Shown here: positions 53,259 to 61,038 of the stretch, piece by piece
Layout: each line of letters opens with the position of its first letter
Numbering within the stretch: the stretch's first letter is position 1
Source of the DNA: DATAOG01 sp963753685
GTDB lineage: Bacteria; Pseudomonadota; Alphaproteobacteria; Geminicoccales; Geminicoccaceae
Length of the DNA stretch: 64,000 bases
Direction: 5' to 3'
Assembly (NCBI GenBank): GCA_963753685.1
Contig: CAVWDE010000013.1
Location: 1-64,000, forward strand
The notes under the pieces: model-generated
The model's database searches: none
The model's input: only the letters and a program-made list of their open reading frames with translations
Told to the model about the DNA's origin: nothing
Position numbers and translations under genes: made by a program

Positions 53259-54143
53259 ATGACGGCGCGCCATTGCATCGAGCGAGCGACCCGGCTGCTG
53301 ATCGCCGCGCTCCTGCTCGCCGTGCCGTGGTCGGCGCTCGCCCAGCAGCCTGCCGCGCCGACCACGGCCACGCCGCCGGCCGCGGGCGACAGCACGCTCG
53401 AGCTCGCCAAGAAGACGCAGAATCCGATCTCTGACCTGATCAGCCTGCCGCTCCAGAACAACCTGAACTTCGGCTACGGCGCCAAGGATGCGCCCGAGCC
53501 CAGCAGCACCCAGTACGTCCTCAACATCCAGCCGGTGGTGCCGATCAAGGTCACCGACGACTTGAACCTGATCACGCGGCCGATCATCCCGGTGATCCGC
53601 CAGCCCGACCTGATCGACGGCGGCGACACCTGGGGTCTCGCCGACATCCAGCTTCAGACCTACCTGTCGCCCTCGGCGGACTCCAAGCTGATCTGGGGCG
53701 TCGGCCCGGTCTTCCAGTTCCCGAGCGCCACCGATGGCAAGAAGCTCGGCACCCAGAAGTGGAGCGCCGGGCCGGCCGCGGTCGTGCTGACCATGCCGGG
53801 CAAATGGGTGATCGGCGGGCTGGTCAACAACCTGTGGTCGTTCGCCGGCGACAGCGACCGCGAGGACGTCAACCTGATGACCTTGCAGCCGTTCGTGAAC
53901 TACAACTTCCCGAAAGGCTGGTACGCGACGACCTCGCCGATCATCACCGCCGACTGGCAGGCCCATGGCAGCGACAACACCTGGACGGTGCCGGTGGGCG
54001 GCGGCTTCGGCCGCCTGATCCGGATCGGCAAGCTGCCAGTCAACCTGCAGATCCAGGCCTACGACAACGTCGTCAAGCCCGACGACGGACCGACCGCCGA
54101 CTGGACGCTGCGGCTCCAGGTCCAGTTCCTGTTCCCGAAATGA
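53259..54143 (+). CDS. Outer-membrane beta-barrel protein, transporter-like
   Basis: The 294-residue protein has a signal peptide (RLLIAALLLAVPWSALAQQ), a mature part of alternating strands (NNLNFGYGAKD, YVLNIQPVVPIKVTDDLNLI, WGVGPVFQFPSATDGKKLG) and a C-terminal strand TLRLQVQFLFPK. It resembles neuromodulation/alginate-type barrel proteins often adjacent to sulfatases. ATG 53259 is chosen because the leader starts there; the in-frame upstream part is the GMC fragment. Copies of its last strand recur at 56765 and 58161. Confidence 0.78.
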   Translation: MTARHCIERATRLLIAALLLAVPWSALAQQPAAPTTATPPAAGDSTLELAKKTQNPISDLISLPLQNNLNFGYGAKDAPEPSSTQYVLNIQPVVPIKVTDDLNLITRPIIPVIRQPDLIDGGDTWGLADIQLQTYLSPSADSKLIWGVGPVFQFPSATDGKKLGTQKWSAGPAAVVLTMPGKWVIGGLVNNLWSFAGDSDREDVNLMTLQPFVNYNFPKGWYATTSPIITADWQAHGSDNTWTVPVGGGFGRLIRIGKLPVNLQIQAYDNVVKPDDGPTADWTLRLQVQFLFPK

Positions 54144-54210
54144 GCCTGCACCATGTTGAGCCATGCGCAATCCAACATCAGTGAGGGCACTCTAATGATA
54201 AGGCGAGACA

Positions 54211-56682
54211 TTGCCACTTGGGGTAGCGGGGCTGTCGATCGCGGCCCTGTTGGCGGCCGGGCCGGCCGCGGCGCAGCAGGTCACCGGCACGCCGGGGTCG
54301 CCCGGCGCGACGACCACCATCGACGGCAGATATTTACCCCTGCCGCCGCCGCCGTTCGGGGGCCAGATCAGCCCCAACGCCGCGCAGTCGACGCCCTCTT
54401 GGCCAGAGCTCGTCGTGCCGCCCAAGGGCGCGCCGAACATCCTGTTGATCATGACCGATGATGTGGGCTTCTCGGCGCCGTCCACCTTCGGCGGCGTGAT
54501 CCCGACGCCGACCCTGGACCGGGTCGCGAACATGGGCCTGCGCTACACCCGGTTCCACACCACGGCGCTCTGCTCGCCGACGCGCGCGGCACTGCTGACC
54601 GGCCACAACCACCACTCGGTGGCCACCGGCGTCGTCGTCGACCAGGCGACCGGCTACCCCGGCTACGACAGCGTGATCCCACGCGACGCCGTCGGCATCG
54701 GCGAGATCCTGCGGCTGAACGGCTACGACACCTCGTGGTACGGCAAGGACCACAACACGCCGAACTGGGTGGCGAGCCAGGCCGGCCCGTTCACCGACTG
54801 GCCGACCGGGCCGATCAAGGGCTTTGACTACTACTATGGCTTCATCGGCGATGACACCAGCCAGTGGCAGCCGAACAACCTGTTCCGCAATACCACTCCG
54901 ATCGAGCCCTATCTCGGCCATCCCGGCTGGAACCTGACCACCGCCATGGCCGACGAGGCAATCGCGCGCATCAGGATGTTGAACGAGGTCCAGCCAGACC
55001 GGCCGTTCATGATCTACTACGCGCCCGGCGGCACCCACGCGCCGCACCATCCGACCAAGGAGTGGGTCGACAAGATCAGCGCCATGCACCTGTTCGACCA
55101 GGGCTGGAACAAGCTTCGCGACACGATCTTCGCCAACCAGAAGAGGCTCGGCGTGATCCCGGCGGACGCCAAGCTCACCGCCTGGCCCAAAGACCTGCCG
55201 CAGTGGGACACGCTCTCGCAGGAAGAGAAGAAACTCTACATTCGGCAGGCCGACGTCTACGCGGCGTACCTGGCCTATACGGACCACGAGATCGGTCGTG
55301 TGGTCCAGGCGGTCGAAGACGCCGGCAAGCTCGACAACACGCTGATCATCTACATCAGCGGCGACAACGGCGCGAGCCCCGAAGGCACGCTCCATGGTCT
55401 GTATAGCGAGTTCGCCATTCTGAACGGCGTCCACCCGACGGTCGCCGAAAACATGAAGTTCTACGACGCGTGGGGCACCGACCAGACCTATCCGCACTAT
55501 GCGGTGCCCTGGGCCTGGGCCTTGGACACGCCCTATCAGTGGACCAAGGAGGTGGCCTCTCACTTCGGCGGCATCCGCAACGGCATGGCCATGGCCTGGC
55601 CCGCGCGCATCAAGGACAAGGGCGGCATCCGCAACCAGTTCCACCACGTCATCGACATCGTGCCGACGATCCTCGAAGCGGCCGGGCTGCCGCAGCCGGT
55701 GTCCGTCAACGGCATCACCCAGCGGCCGATCGAGGGCGTGAGCATGGCGTACACCTGGGACAAGGATGGCGCCGACGCCGCCGGCCGGCGGGTGACCCAG
55801 TATTTCGAGATGTTCGGCTCCCGCGCGATCTACCACGACGGCTGGATCGCCTCCGCGCCTCCCGTCGTCGCGCCCTGGGACCTCTCGCTGAAGCCACCGC
55901 CCACCGACGTGATGAACGGCTTCCCATGGCAGCTCTACGACCTCAGCAAGGACTGGACGCAGGCCGACGACCTTGCGGCCCAGATGCCGGACAAGCTGCG
56001 CGACATGGAGCAGCTGTTCACCCTGGAGGGGGAGAAATACCGGGTCTTCCCGCTCGACGACCGTACCCTTCCTCGGTTCGTCGGACCGAAGCCGAGCTAC
56101 ACCCCCGGCCGGACCGTGTTCACTTATGCGGGCGAGTTGACCGACGTGCCGTTCCCCGGGGTCGCGGGCGCGCCGAACGTGCTGAACAAGTCGTACACGA
56201 TCACGGCCGAGGTCGAGATTCCCGAGGGCGGCGCCGAGGGCATGCTGGTGACCGACGGCGGCCGCTTCGCCGGCTACGGTTTTTACCTGCTGAAGGGCCG
56301 GCCGGTCTTCACCTGGAACCTGTTACAACTGGCGCGGGTGAAGTGGCAGGGCAAAGAGGCGCTGGCACCCGGCAAGCACACGCTCGTGTTTAACTGGGAG
56401 TATGCCGGCCCGGGCCTGGGCAAGGGGGGTACCGGCACCTTGAAGGTGGACGGGACGGTCGAGGACAGCCATCCCATGCCCAAAAGTCTGCCGATCGGCA
56501 TCGGCTGGGTCGAAACCTTCAATGTGGGCGTCGACACCGGCACGCCGGTCGACGACCAGGACTACCAGGTGCCGTTCCGGTTCACCGGCAAAATCGACCA
56601 GCTGACGCTGAAGCTCGGGCCGGAAGAGCTGACACCCGACGAACGGGAGATGATCTTCGGGACGTACCGCGCCAGGCAATAG
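54211..56682 (+). CDS. Large arylsulfatase with C-terminal jelly-roll domain
   Basis: The 823-residue enzyme has Cys121 in LCSPTRAALLTGHNHHS, metal site LLIMTDDVGFSAPSTFGG, second site YISGDNGASPEGTLHGLY and a C-terminal beta-sandwich (from about residue 645, SYTITAEVEIPEGGAEGMLV). The set matches large Pseudomonas-type arylsulfatases. The frame opens at TTG 54211, but the natural start is probably ATG 54195 (MIRRDI) in another frame; one base change would join it to PLGVAGLSIAALLAAGPAAA. So the signal peptide is frameshifted or a weak TTG start is used. Needs formylglycine maturation. Confidence 0.85.
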   Translation: MPLGVAGLSIAALLAAGPAAAQQVTGTPGSPGATTTIDGRYLPLPPPPFGGQISPNAAQSTPSWPELVVPPKGAPNILLIMTDDVGFSAPSTFGGVIPTPTLDRVANMGLRYTRFHTTALCSPTRAALLTGHNHHSVATGVVVDQATGYPGYDSVIPRDAVGIGEILRLNGYDTSWYGKDHNTPNWVASQAGPFTDWPTGPIKGFDYYYGFIGDDTSQWQPNNLFRNTTPIEPYLGHPGWNLTTAMADEAIARIRMLNEVQPDRPFMIYYAPGGTHAPHHPTKEWVDKISAMHLFDQGWNKLRDTIFANQKRLGVIPADAKLTAWPKDLPQWDTLSQEEKKLYIRQADVYAAYLAYTDHEIGRVVQAVEDAGKLDNTLIIYISGDNGASPEGTLHGLYSEFAILNGVHPTVAENMKFYDAWGTDQTYPHYAVPWAWALDTPYQWTKEVASHFGGIRNGMAMAWPARIKDKGGIRNQFHHVIDIVPTILEAAGLPQPVSVNGITQRPIEGVSMAYTWDKDGADAAGRRVTQYFEMFGSRAIYHDGWIASAPPVVAPWDLSLKPPPTDVMNGFPWQLYDLSKDWTQADDLAAQMPDKLRDMEQLFTLEGEKYRVFPLDDRTLPRFVGPKPSYTPGRTVFTYAGELTDVPFPGVAGAPNVLNKSYTITAEVEIPEGGAEGMLVTDGGRFAGYGFYLLKGRPVFTWNLLQLARVKWQGKEALAPGKHTLVFNWEYAGPGLGKGGTGTLKVDGTVEDSHPMPKSLPIGIGWVETFNVGVDTGTPVDDQDYQVPFRFTGKIDQLTLKLGPEELTPDEREMIFGTYRARQ

Positions 56683-57200
56683 GCGCCGTCGGCGCCACCG
56701 TGGACGGCGGGCAGCCCATCCCAGGCTGCCCGTCCTCCCGGGCGCCCCTTCCCCTTCAGATGACATGCAATATCAGTTCCTGTTCCCGAAATGAGCACCC
56801 AGCGTCAAATGACCGCTCTGCGGACCCGTGATCCGCGCCGCGCGGTCGGGTCAGGCGATCCGCGAGGGATCGGATTCGCTGGAGATACCAGGGATGCCAA
56901 AGATGGACTGTGCCCGGCTGCCGGTCGTGGCAGCAACCCTGGTGCACGCCGCCGGCTGGTCGGAACGGCGTCGACACAAGACATCCACCAAGGCGCGGGC
57001 GCCGGTCGGAATGGTCCACCGGTGCTTGAATTGCAGGCCGCGGCAAGCATACTCTGGGTCGCCCGCCACGGGTCAGCGGGCGGGGCCACGATTTCGGCCT
57101 GCACGACCTGCTGCTTGCCGACGCGACGCCGGCCGCGAATGAGCCGGGCTCTGATGCCACAGGGTAGGATGCCCACAAGCCGTCCGAAAGGGACCCCACC
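56683..57200. other. Intergenic region with a barrel-gene relic
   Basis: No complete gene. It contains the last codons of a lost barrel gene (56765-56794). The remaining sequence carries short open frames without protein-like character. Confidence 0.45.
56765..56794 (+). pseudogene. Relic of a barrel-protein 3' end (first)
   Basis: The sequence encodes MQYQFLFPK followed by a stop and GAGC, matching CAGTTCCTGTTCCCGAAATG plus AGC at the end of the intact barrel gene (54124-54146). It lies 80 bp after the large sulfatase gene, where a second barrel gene would be expected. Confidence 0.6.
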
Positions 57201-58040
57201 ATGCGTGTCACGTTTAGCCTGATGACAGGCGCCGTGCTGATCGGCGCATTCCTGAGCAGCGGCGGCTCCGCTCTTGCCCAGCCGGCCAACACCCCCGGCG
57301 CCACCATCGAGAGCGGCCCAAGCCAGGGCACCCACTACACCCTGGGCGCGGGCGTGGGCGTCGCCCCGGACTACGAAGGCTCGGACGACTACGAGCTCGT
57401 CCCACTGTGGAACCTGAGAGTCGACAATCTCTACAATCCGAATACGTACGTGCAGGTCATCGGCCCGCGGCTCCGCTCCAATTTCCTGCCGGATCCTCAT
57501 TGGCGGCTCGGCCTCGACGGCCAGTTCATCAAGAAGCGCGATCACGTCCATGACAATGCGGTCGACGATCTCCAGAGCGTCGACCCGTCGGTGATGCTCG
57601 GGGTCATCGGCGGCTATGACTTCTTCGACGATCCGCAGCAGGATCTGGTTCTGGAAATCGAGGCCCGGCAGGATGTCGCCAACGGCAACGGGTTTCTCGG
57701 GACCATGCGCGGTGTGTACAGTACTCAGCTGAGTTCGAGCTGGCGCTTGGATACGTCGATTGAGGGGACCTGGGCGAGCAGCGACTACATGGACGCCTAT
57801 TTTAGCATTGACGCCAGTAACGCCGCCCGAAGCGGGCTCAAGCAGTACAATGCCGACGCGGGCTTCAAAGACGTCGCCTTCGGCGGCACGCTCACCTACC
57901 GGTTCGCGGAACGGTGGAGTATTTCGGGGCTCGCGACCTACACGCGTCTGGTTGGCGACGCCGCCGACAGCCCGGTGGTCAAGGACGCCGGCGACGAGAA
58001 CCAGTTCTTCGGGGGCACCCTGGTCAACTACCGATTTTAA
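57201..58040 (+). CDS. MipA/OmpV family outer-membrane protein
   Basis: The 279-residue protein has a signal peptide (to about SALAQ) and MipA/OmpV features: LGAGVGVAPDYEGSDDYEL, GPRLRSNFLPDPHWRLGLDG, FKDVAFGGTLTYRFAERWSI and the terminal strand FFGGTLVNYRF ending in Phe. These barrels scaffold murein enzymes or act as porins. AAAGGGA precedes ATG 57201. Confidence 0.87.
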   Translation: MRVTFSLMTGAVLIGAFLSSGGSALAQPANTPGATIESGPSQGTHYTLGAGVGVAPDYEGSDDYELVPLWNLRVDNLYNPNTYVQVIGPRLRSNFLPDPHWRLGLDGQFIKKRDHVHDNAVDDLQSVDPSVMLGVIGGYDFFDDPQQDLVLEIEARQDVANGNGFLGTMRGVYSTQLSSSWRLDTSIEGTWASSDYMDAYFSIDASNAARSGLKQYNADAGFKDVAFGGTLTYRFAERWSISGLATYTRLVGDAADSPVVKDAGDENQFFGGTLVNYRF

Positions 58041-58160
58041 GGCGTCGGGCAGGACGACGATCGCGTCCGGCGCGTCCGGCGACCCGTTGCCGCCGCCGGA
58101 CGCGCCTCGGCAGGCTGGCGGTCATCCCGGGGCGGCAGGCCTGTGACCACCGGGCCGAGC

Positions 58161-58222
58161 CCGACGACGCGCGGGCCGCCGACGGGACGCTCCGGCTCCA
58201 GGTCCAGTTCCTGTTCCCGAAA
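58161..58222 (+). pseudogene. Relic of a barrel-protein 3' end (second)
   Basis: Reads PDDARAADGTLRLQVQFLFPK, compared with PDDGPTADWTLRLQVQFLFP in the intact gene at 54083-54143. It then runs into the DUF1254 leader with its stop codon lost. Only the last two strands remain. Confidence 0.7.
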
Positions 58223-58258
58223 TCCAACACCCCACAAGGGCAGGAGAGAAGCGGTCTC

Positions 58259-59872
58259 ATGAGACGAACCACCTGCGCTACCCTCGCCTTCGCGCTGGTC
58301 GCCCTCCCCGGGCTGCCCGCCGGAGCCCAGGTCTCGAACGAGACGCTGCAGTCGATTTCCACGCCGGACAAGGTCGAGACCCGGCTCGGCCCGCTCACGT
58401 TCAAGGACGGCGCGCCGAGCGCGGCGACCCTGCAGCGGGTCTACGACCACCTCGACTTCACCTACGCGTTTCGCGCGTTCGTCGACACGATGCAGGGCGT
58501 CAGCATCCATGCGCTCCACAAAGGCCTTCTGAGCGCCGGCGTGCAGGACAACGAGGTCATCGTCTTCTCCGAGTTGATGGATGCCAAGTCGCTGTTCCTG
58601 ACCGCCAACGCGGACACGATCTACGCCTTGGGCGTCCTCGACCTCACCAAGGGGCCGATGGTGCTGGAAGTGCCGCCTAAGTTTCTCGGCGCCATCGACG
58701 ACGCCTGGTTCCGCTGGGTCACCGACATCGGCCTGCCCGGCGCCGATCGCGGCGAAGGCGGCAAGTACCTGATCCTGCCGCCGGACTATGACGGACCACT
58801 GCCGGCGGGCGGATTTTTCACCGCCCGCGCCCGGACCACCCACGTCGTGTGGTTCGGCCGCTCGTTCCTGGAGAACGGCAACGATCCGCAGCCGGCGGCC
58901 GCAGCGATCCGGAAGTTCACCAAGATCTACCCCTACGAAGCCGGCGGCGTCGGCACCCCGATCGCCGAGTTCCTGGCCGGCAAGGCCAAGCTCGGCCGGA
59001 TCACGCCGCCGCCTGAGACCGTGTTCCACGAAGGCAGCGGCAAGGCCATGAACACGGTGCCGCCCAACGACTTCAGCTACTACGAGATGCTCAACGAGGT
59101 CGTCCAGCAGGAGCCCGCCACCTCGCTCGATGCGGAGCTGATGGGGCCGCTCGCCGCCATCGGCATCATCAAGGGCAAGCCGTTCGCGCCCGACGCGCGC
59201 ATGAAGAAGATCCTGACCGAGGCGCTCGCGGTCGCCAATGCGACCTCGCGCAGCCTGTTCATGCATCCGCGCGATCCGAGCTGGTTCTACTATCCGGGCT
59301 CGGCGTGGTGGAACTACCTGTTCGAGACCGGCTACCAGTTCGAGACGCCGATCCCGCTGATCACGCCCGAGGGCGCCAGGCCATTCCCGCCAACCGGCTA
59401 CCGGACGCTGGATGCGCGCACCAACTTCTTCTACGGCATCACCGGCATCACGCCTGGGATGGCGATGCGCCTGACCGGCATCGGCTCGCAGTACCTGCTG
59501 GCTTCGCTGGACGCGGACAAGCAGTACCTCGACGGTGCCAGGACCTACAAGGTGACGCTGCCCAAGGGCATCCCGGAAGCGAACTTCTGGTCGCTGACGG
59601 TCTACGACAACCAGACGCGCTCGATGCTCGACACGCCGCAGCGCTACCCGCGCGCCGGCAGCCAGAGCTATCCGTCGCCCGCCGCCGAAGCGGACGCCGA
59701 CGGCGCCACCACGGTCTACTTCAGCCCGGAGCAGCCTGCCGGGGTCAAGCGCGGCAACTGGATCCAGACCATGCCGGGCAAGGGCTGGTTCCTGGTCCTC
59801 CGTCTCTACAGCCCGCTCGAGCCATTTTTCGACAAGAGCTGGCGCCCGAGCGAGATCGAGCTGGTGAAGTGA
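58259..59872 (+). CDS. DUF1254/DUF1214 secreted protein
   Basis: The 537-residue protein has a signal peptide (MRRTTCATLAFALVALPGLP, to GAQ), an N-terminal DUF1254 domain (FTYAFRAFVDTMQGVSIHAL, LTANADTIYALGVLDLTKGP) and a C-terminal DUF1214 domain (LPKGIPEANFWSLTVYDNQT, RGNWIQTMPGKGWFLVLRLY). Exported; often found beside sulfatases and multihaem proteins; biochemical role unknown. ATG 58259 gives the leader; upstream in-frame sequence is the barrel relic. Confidence 0.87.
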   Translation: MRRTTCATLAFALVALPGLPAGAQVSNETLQSISTPDKVETRLGPLTFKDGAPSAATLQRVYDHLDFTYAFRAFVDTMQGVSIHALHKGLLSAGVQDNEVIVFSELMDAKSLFLTANADTIYALGVLDLTKGPMVLEVPPKFLGAIDDAWFRWVTDIGLPGADRGEGGKYLILPPDYDGPLPAGGFFTARARTTHVVWFGRSFLENGNDPQPAAAAIRKFTKIYPYEAGGVGTPIAEFLAGKAKLGRITPPPETVFHEGSGKAMNTVPPNDFSYYEMLNEVVQQEPATSLDAELMGPLAAIGIIKGKPFAPDARMKKILTEALAVANATSRSLFMHPRDPSWFYYPGSAWWNYLFETGYQFETPIPLITPEGARPFPPTGYRTLDARTNFFYGITGITPGMAMRLTGIGSQYLLASLDADKQYLDGARTYKVTLPKGIPEANFWSLTVYDNQTRSMLDTPQRYPRAGSQSYPSPAAEADADGATTVYFSPEQPAGVKRGNWIQTMPGKGWFLVLRLYSPLEPFFDKSWRPSEIELVK

Positions 59873-60218
59873 GCAGGGGGGCGGGCGCGCCAGCACCCGC
59901 CCGGCCGACGCTTGAAACCCAAACCCAGGCATTGTACCCCACTCGGGGGGAAAGCGGATGCAAAGGGGAATCGGCTTCGCCCTGGCGGCACGCGACTGCA
60001 GGCCATCGCGTCCGGCTGATCGGCCTGTCGCCGGTCAAGCTCGACTTCGAGGACGTCTCCCTCGACCGCCAGCCTGGGTGTTCGCCGGCGATTGGCCGGC
60101 AGGCTCGAGCGGCTTCCACCACTGCAGCCCGAGCCTGGTCTCGCGGTTCTGAACCGCGGAGCCCGGTCAACCAGCTGCCCGGGCAGACCGCGCGGGCGCC
60201 AAAAGAAGAGGGAAACCG
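59873..60218. other. Intergenic region, possibly transposase-derived
   Basis: About 350 bp without a gene. One plus-strand frame reads RRHATAGHRVRLIGLSPVK, faintly like the start of IS110-type transposases, but it is short and degenerate. AAGAGGGAAACCG at the end is the ribosome site for the next gene. Confidence 0.3.
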
Positions 60219-61007
60219 ATGCACATCCACCATGCCGGGGCCGGCATCCCCGACGCAGGAGCGGGCCGTCGCCCGCCATCGGGCACCGCCAGATCGGCGC
60301 TCAAAAAGATGGCCCTCCTTGGACTGGCTTGCCTTAGCGCCTGCACCTCGACCCACAGCCAGATCACGACCGACGGCCAGATGCTGCCGCGGCCGGCGGC
60401 GGTGGTGGTCAATGCCTTCGCAGTCTCGCCGGCCGAGGTGACGCTGAGCGAGGGCCTGAGCTCGGAGGTCCGCGGCATCGTCGAGGGCCAGAGCGCGACG
60501 CCGCGCAGCGAGCAGGAACTGCAGGTGGGCCATCAGGTCGCCGATGCGATCGCCAACAATCTGGTCATCGAGATCCGCGACCTCGGCCTGCCGGCCCAGC
60601 GCGGCCGCGGGCTGCCGCCCGGCATGCAGAACGCCGTGCTGGTCACGGGCCAGCTGGTGTCGATCAACCAGGGCAACCAGGCCGAGCGGGTGGTGATCGG
60701 GCTCGGCGCCGGACGCAGCGACGTCCGGGCGCAGGTTCAGGTGTTCGAGCTGACGCCCGCCACGACCAAGCTGATCGACACCGTCGAGGTGAACGCCAAA
60801 AGCGGCCTGACGCCGGGCATGGCCGAGACCATGGGCGCCGGCGCGCTCAGCGGCCACCTGCTGGTGTCGACGCTGGTCAGCGGCGGCGTGCAGGTGGCGA
60901 GCGAAACCATGAGCGATACCGTGGTGGCCGACGCGGACCGCGCGGCCAAGGGCATCGCCAAGCAGCTCTCGAGCCTCTTCACCCAGCAGGACTGGATCGC
61001 ACGCTAG
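60219..61007 (+). CDS. DUF4410 family lipoprotein
   Basis: The 262-residue protein has a lipobox within KKMALLGLACLSAC and the DUF4410 domain (VVVNAFAVSPAEVTLSEGL, VGHQVADAIANNLVIEIRDL, VLVTGQLVSINQGNQAERVV, AAKGIAKQLSSLFTQQDW). ATG 60219 has GAAGAGGGAAACCG upstream but puts 30 residues before the lipobox; ATG 60309 gives a normal leader. Located between the DUF1254 gene and the last sulfatase; role unknown. Confidence 0.8.
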   Translation: MHIHHAGAGIPDAGAGRRPPSGTARSALKKMALLGLACLSACTSTHSQITTDGQMLPRPAAVVVNAFAVSPAEVTLSEGLSSEVRGIVEGQSATPRSEQELQVGHQVADAIANNLVIEIRDLGLPAQRGRGLPPGMQNAVLVTGQLVSINQGNQAERVVIGLGAGRSDVRAQVQVFELTPATTKLIDTVEVNAKSGLTPGMAETMGAGALSGHLLVSTLVSGGVQVASETMSDTVVADADRAAKGIAKQLSSLFTQQDWIAR

Positions 61008-61038
61008 CCAAGCGCGGCGCCACCAAGGAGCATTGATC

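Noticed and set aside
59958..60170. IS110-type transposase fragment
   Set aside because: Only a short HRVRLI-like match in a degenerate frame; not enough to call a mobile element.
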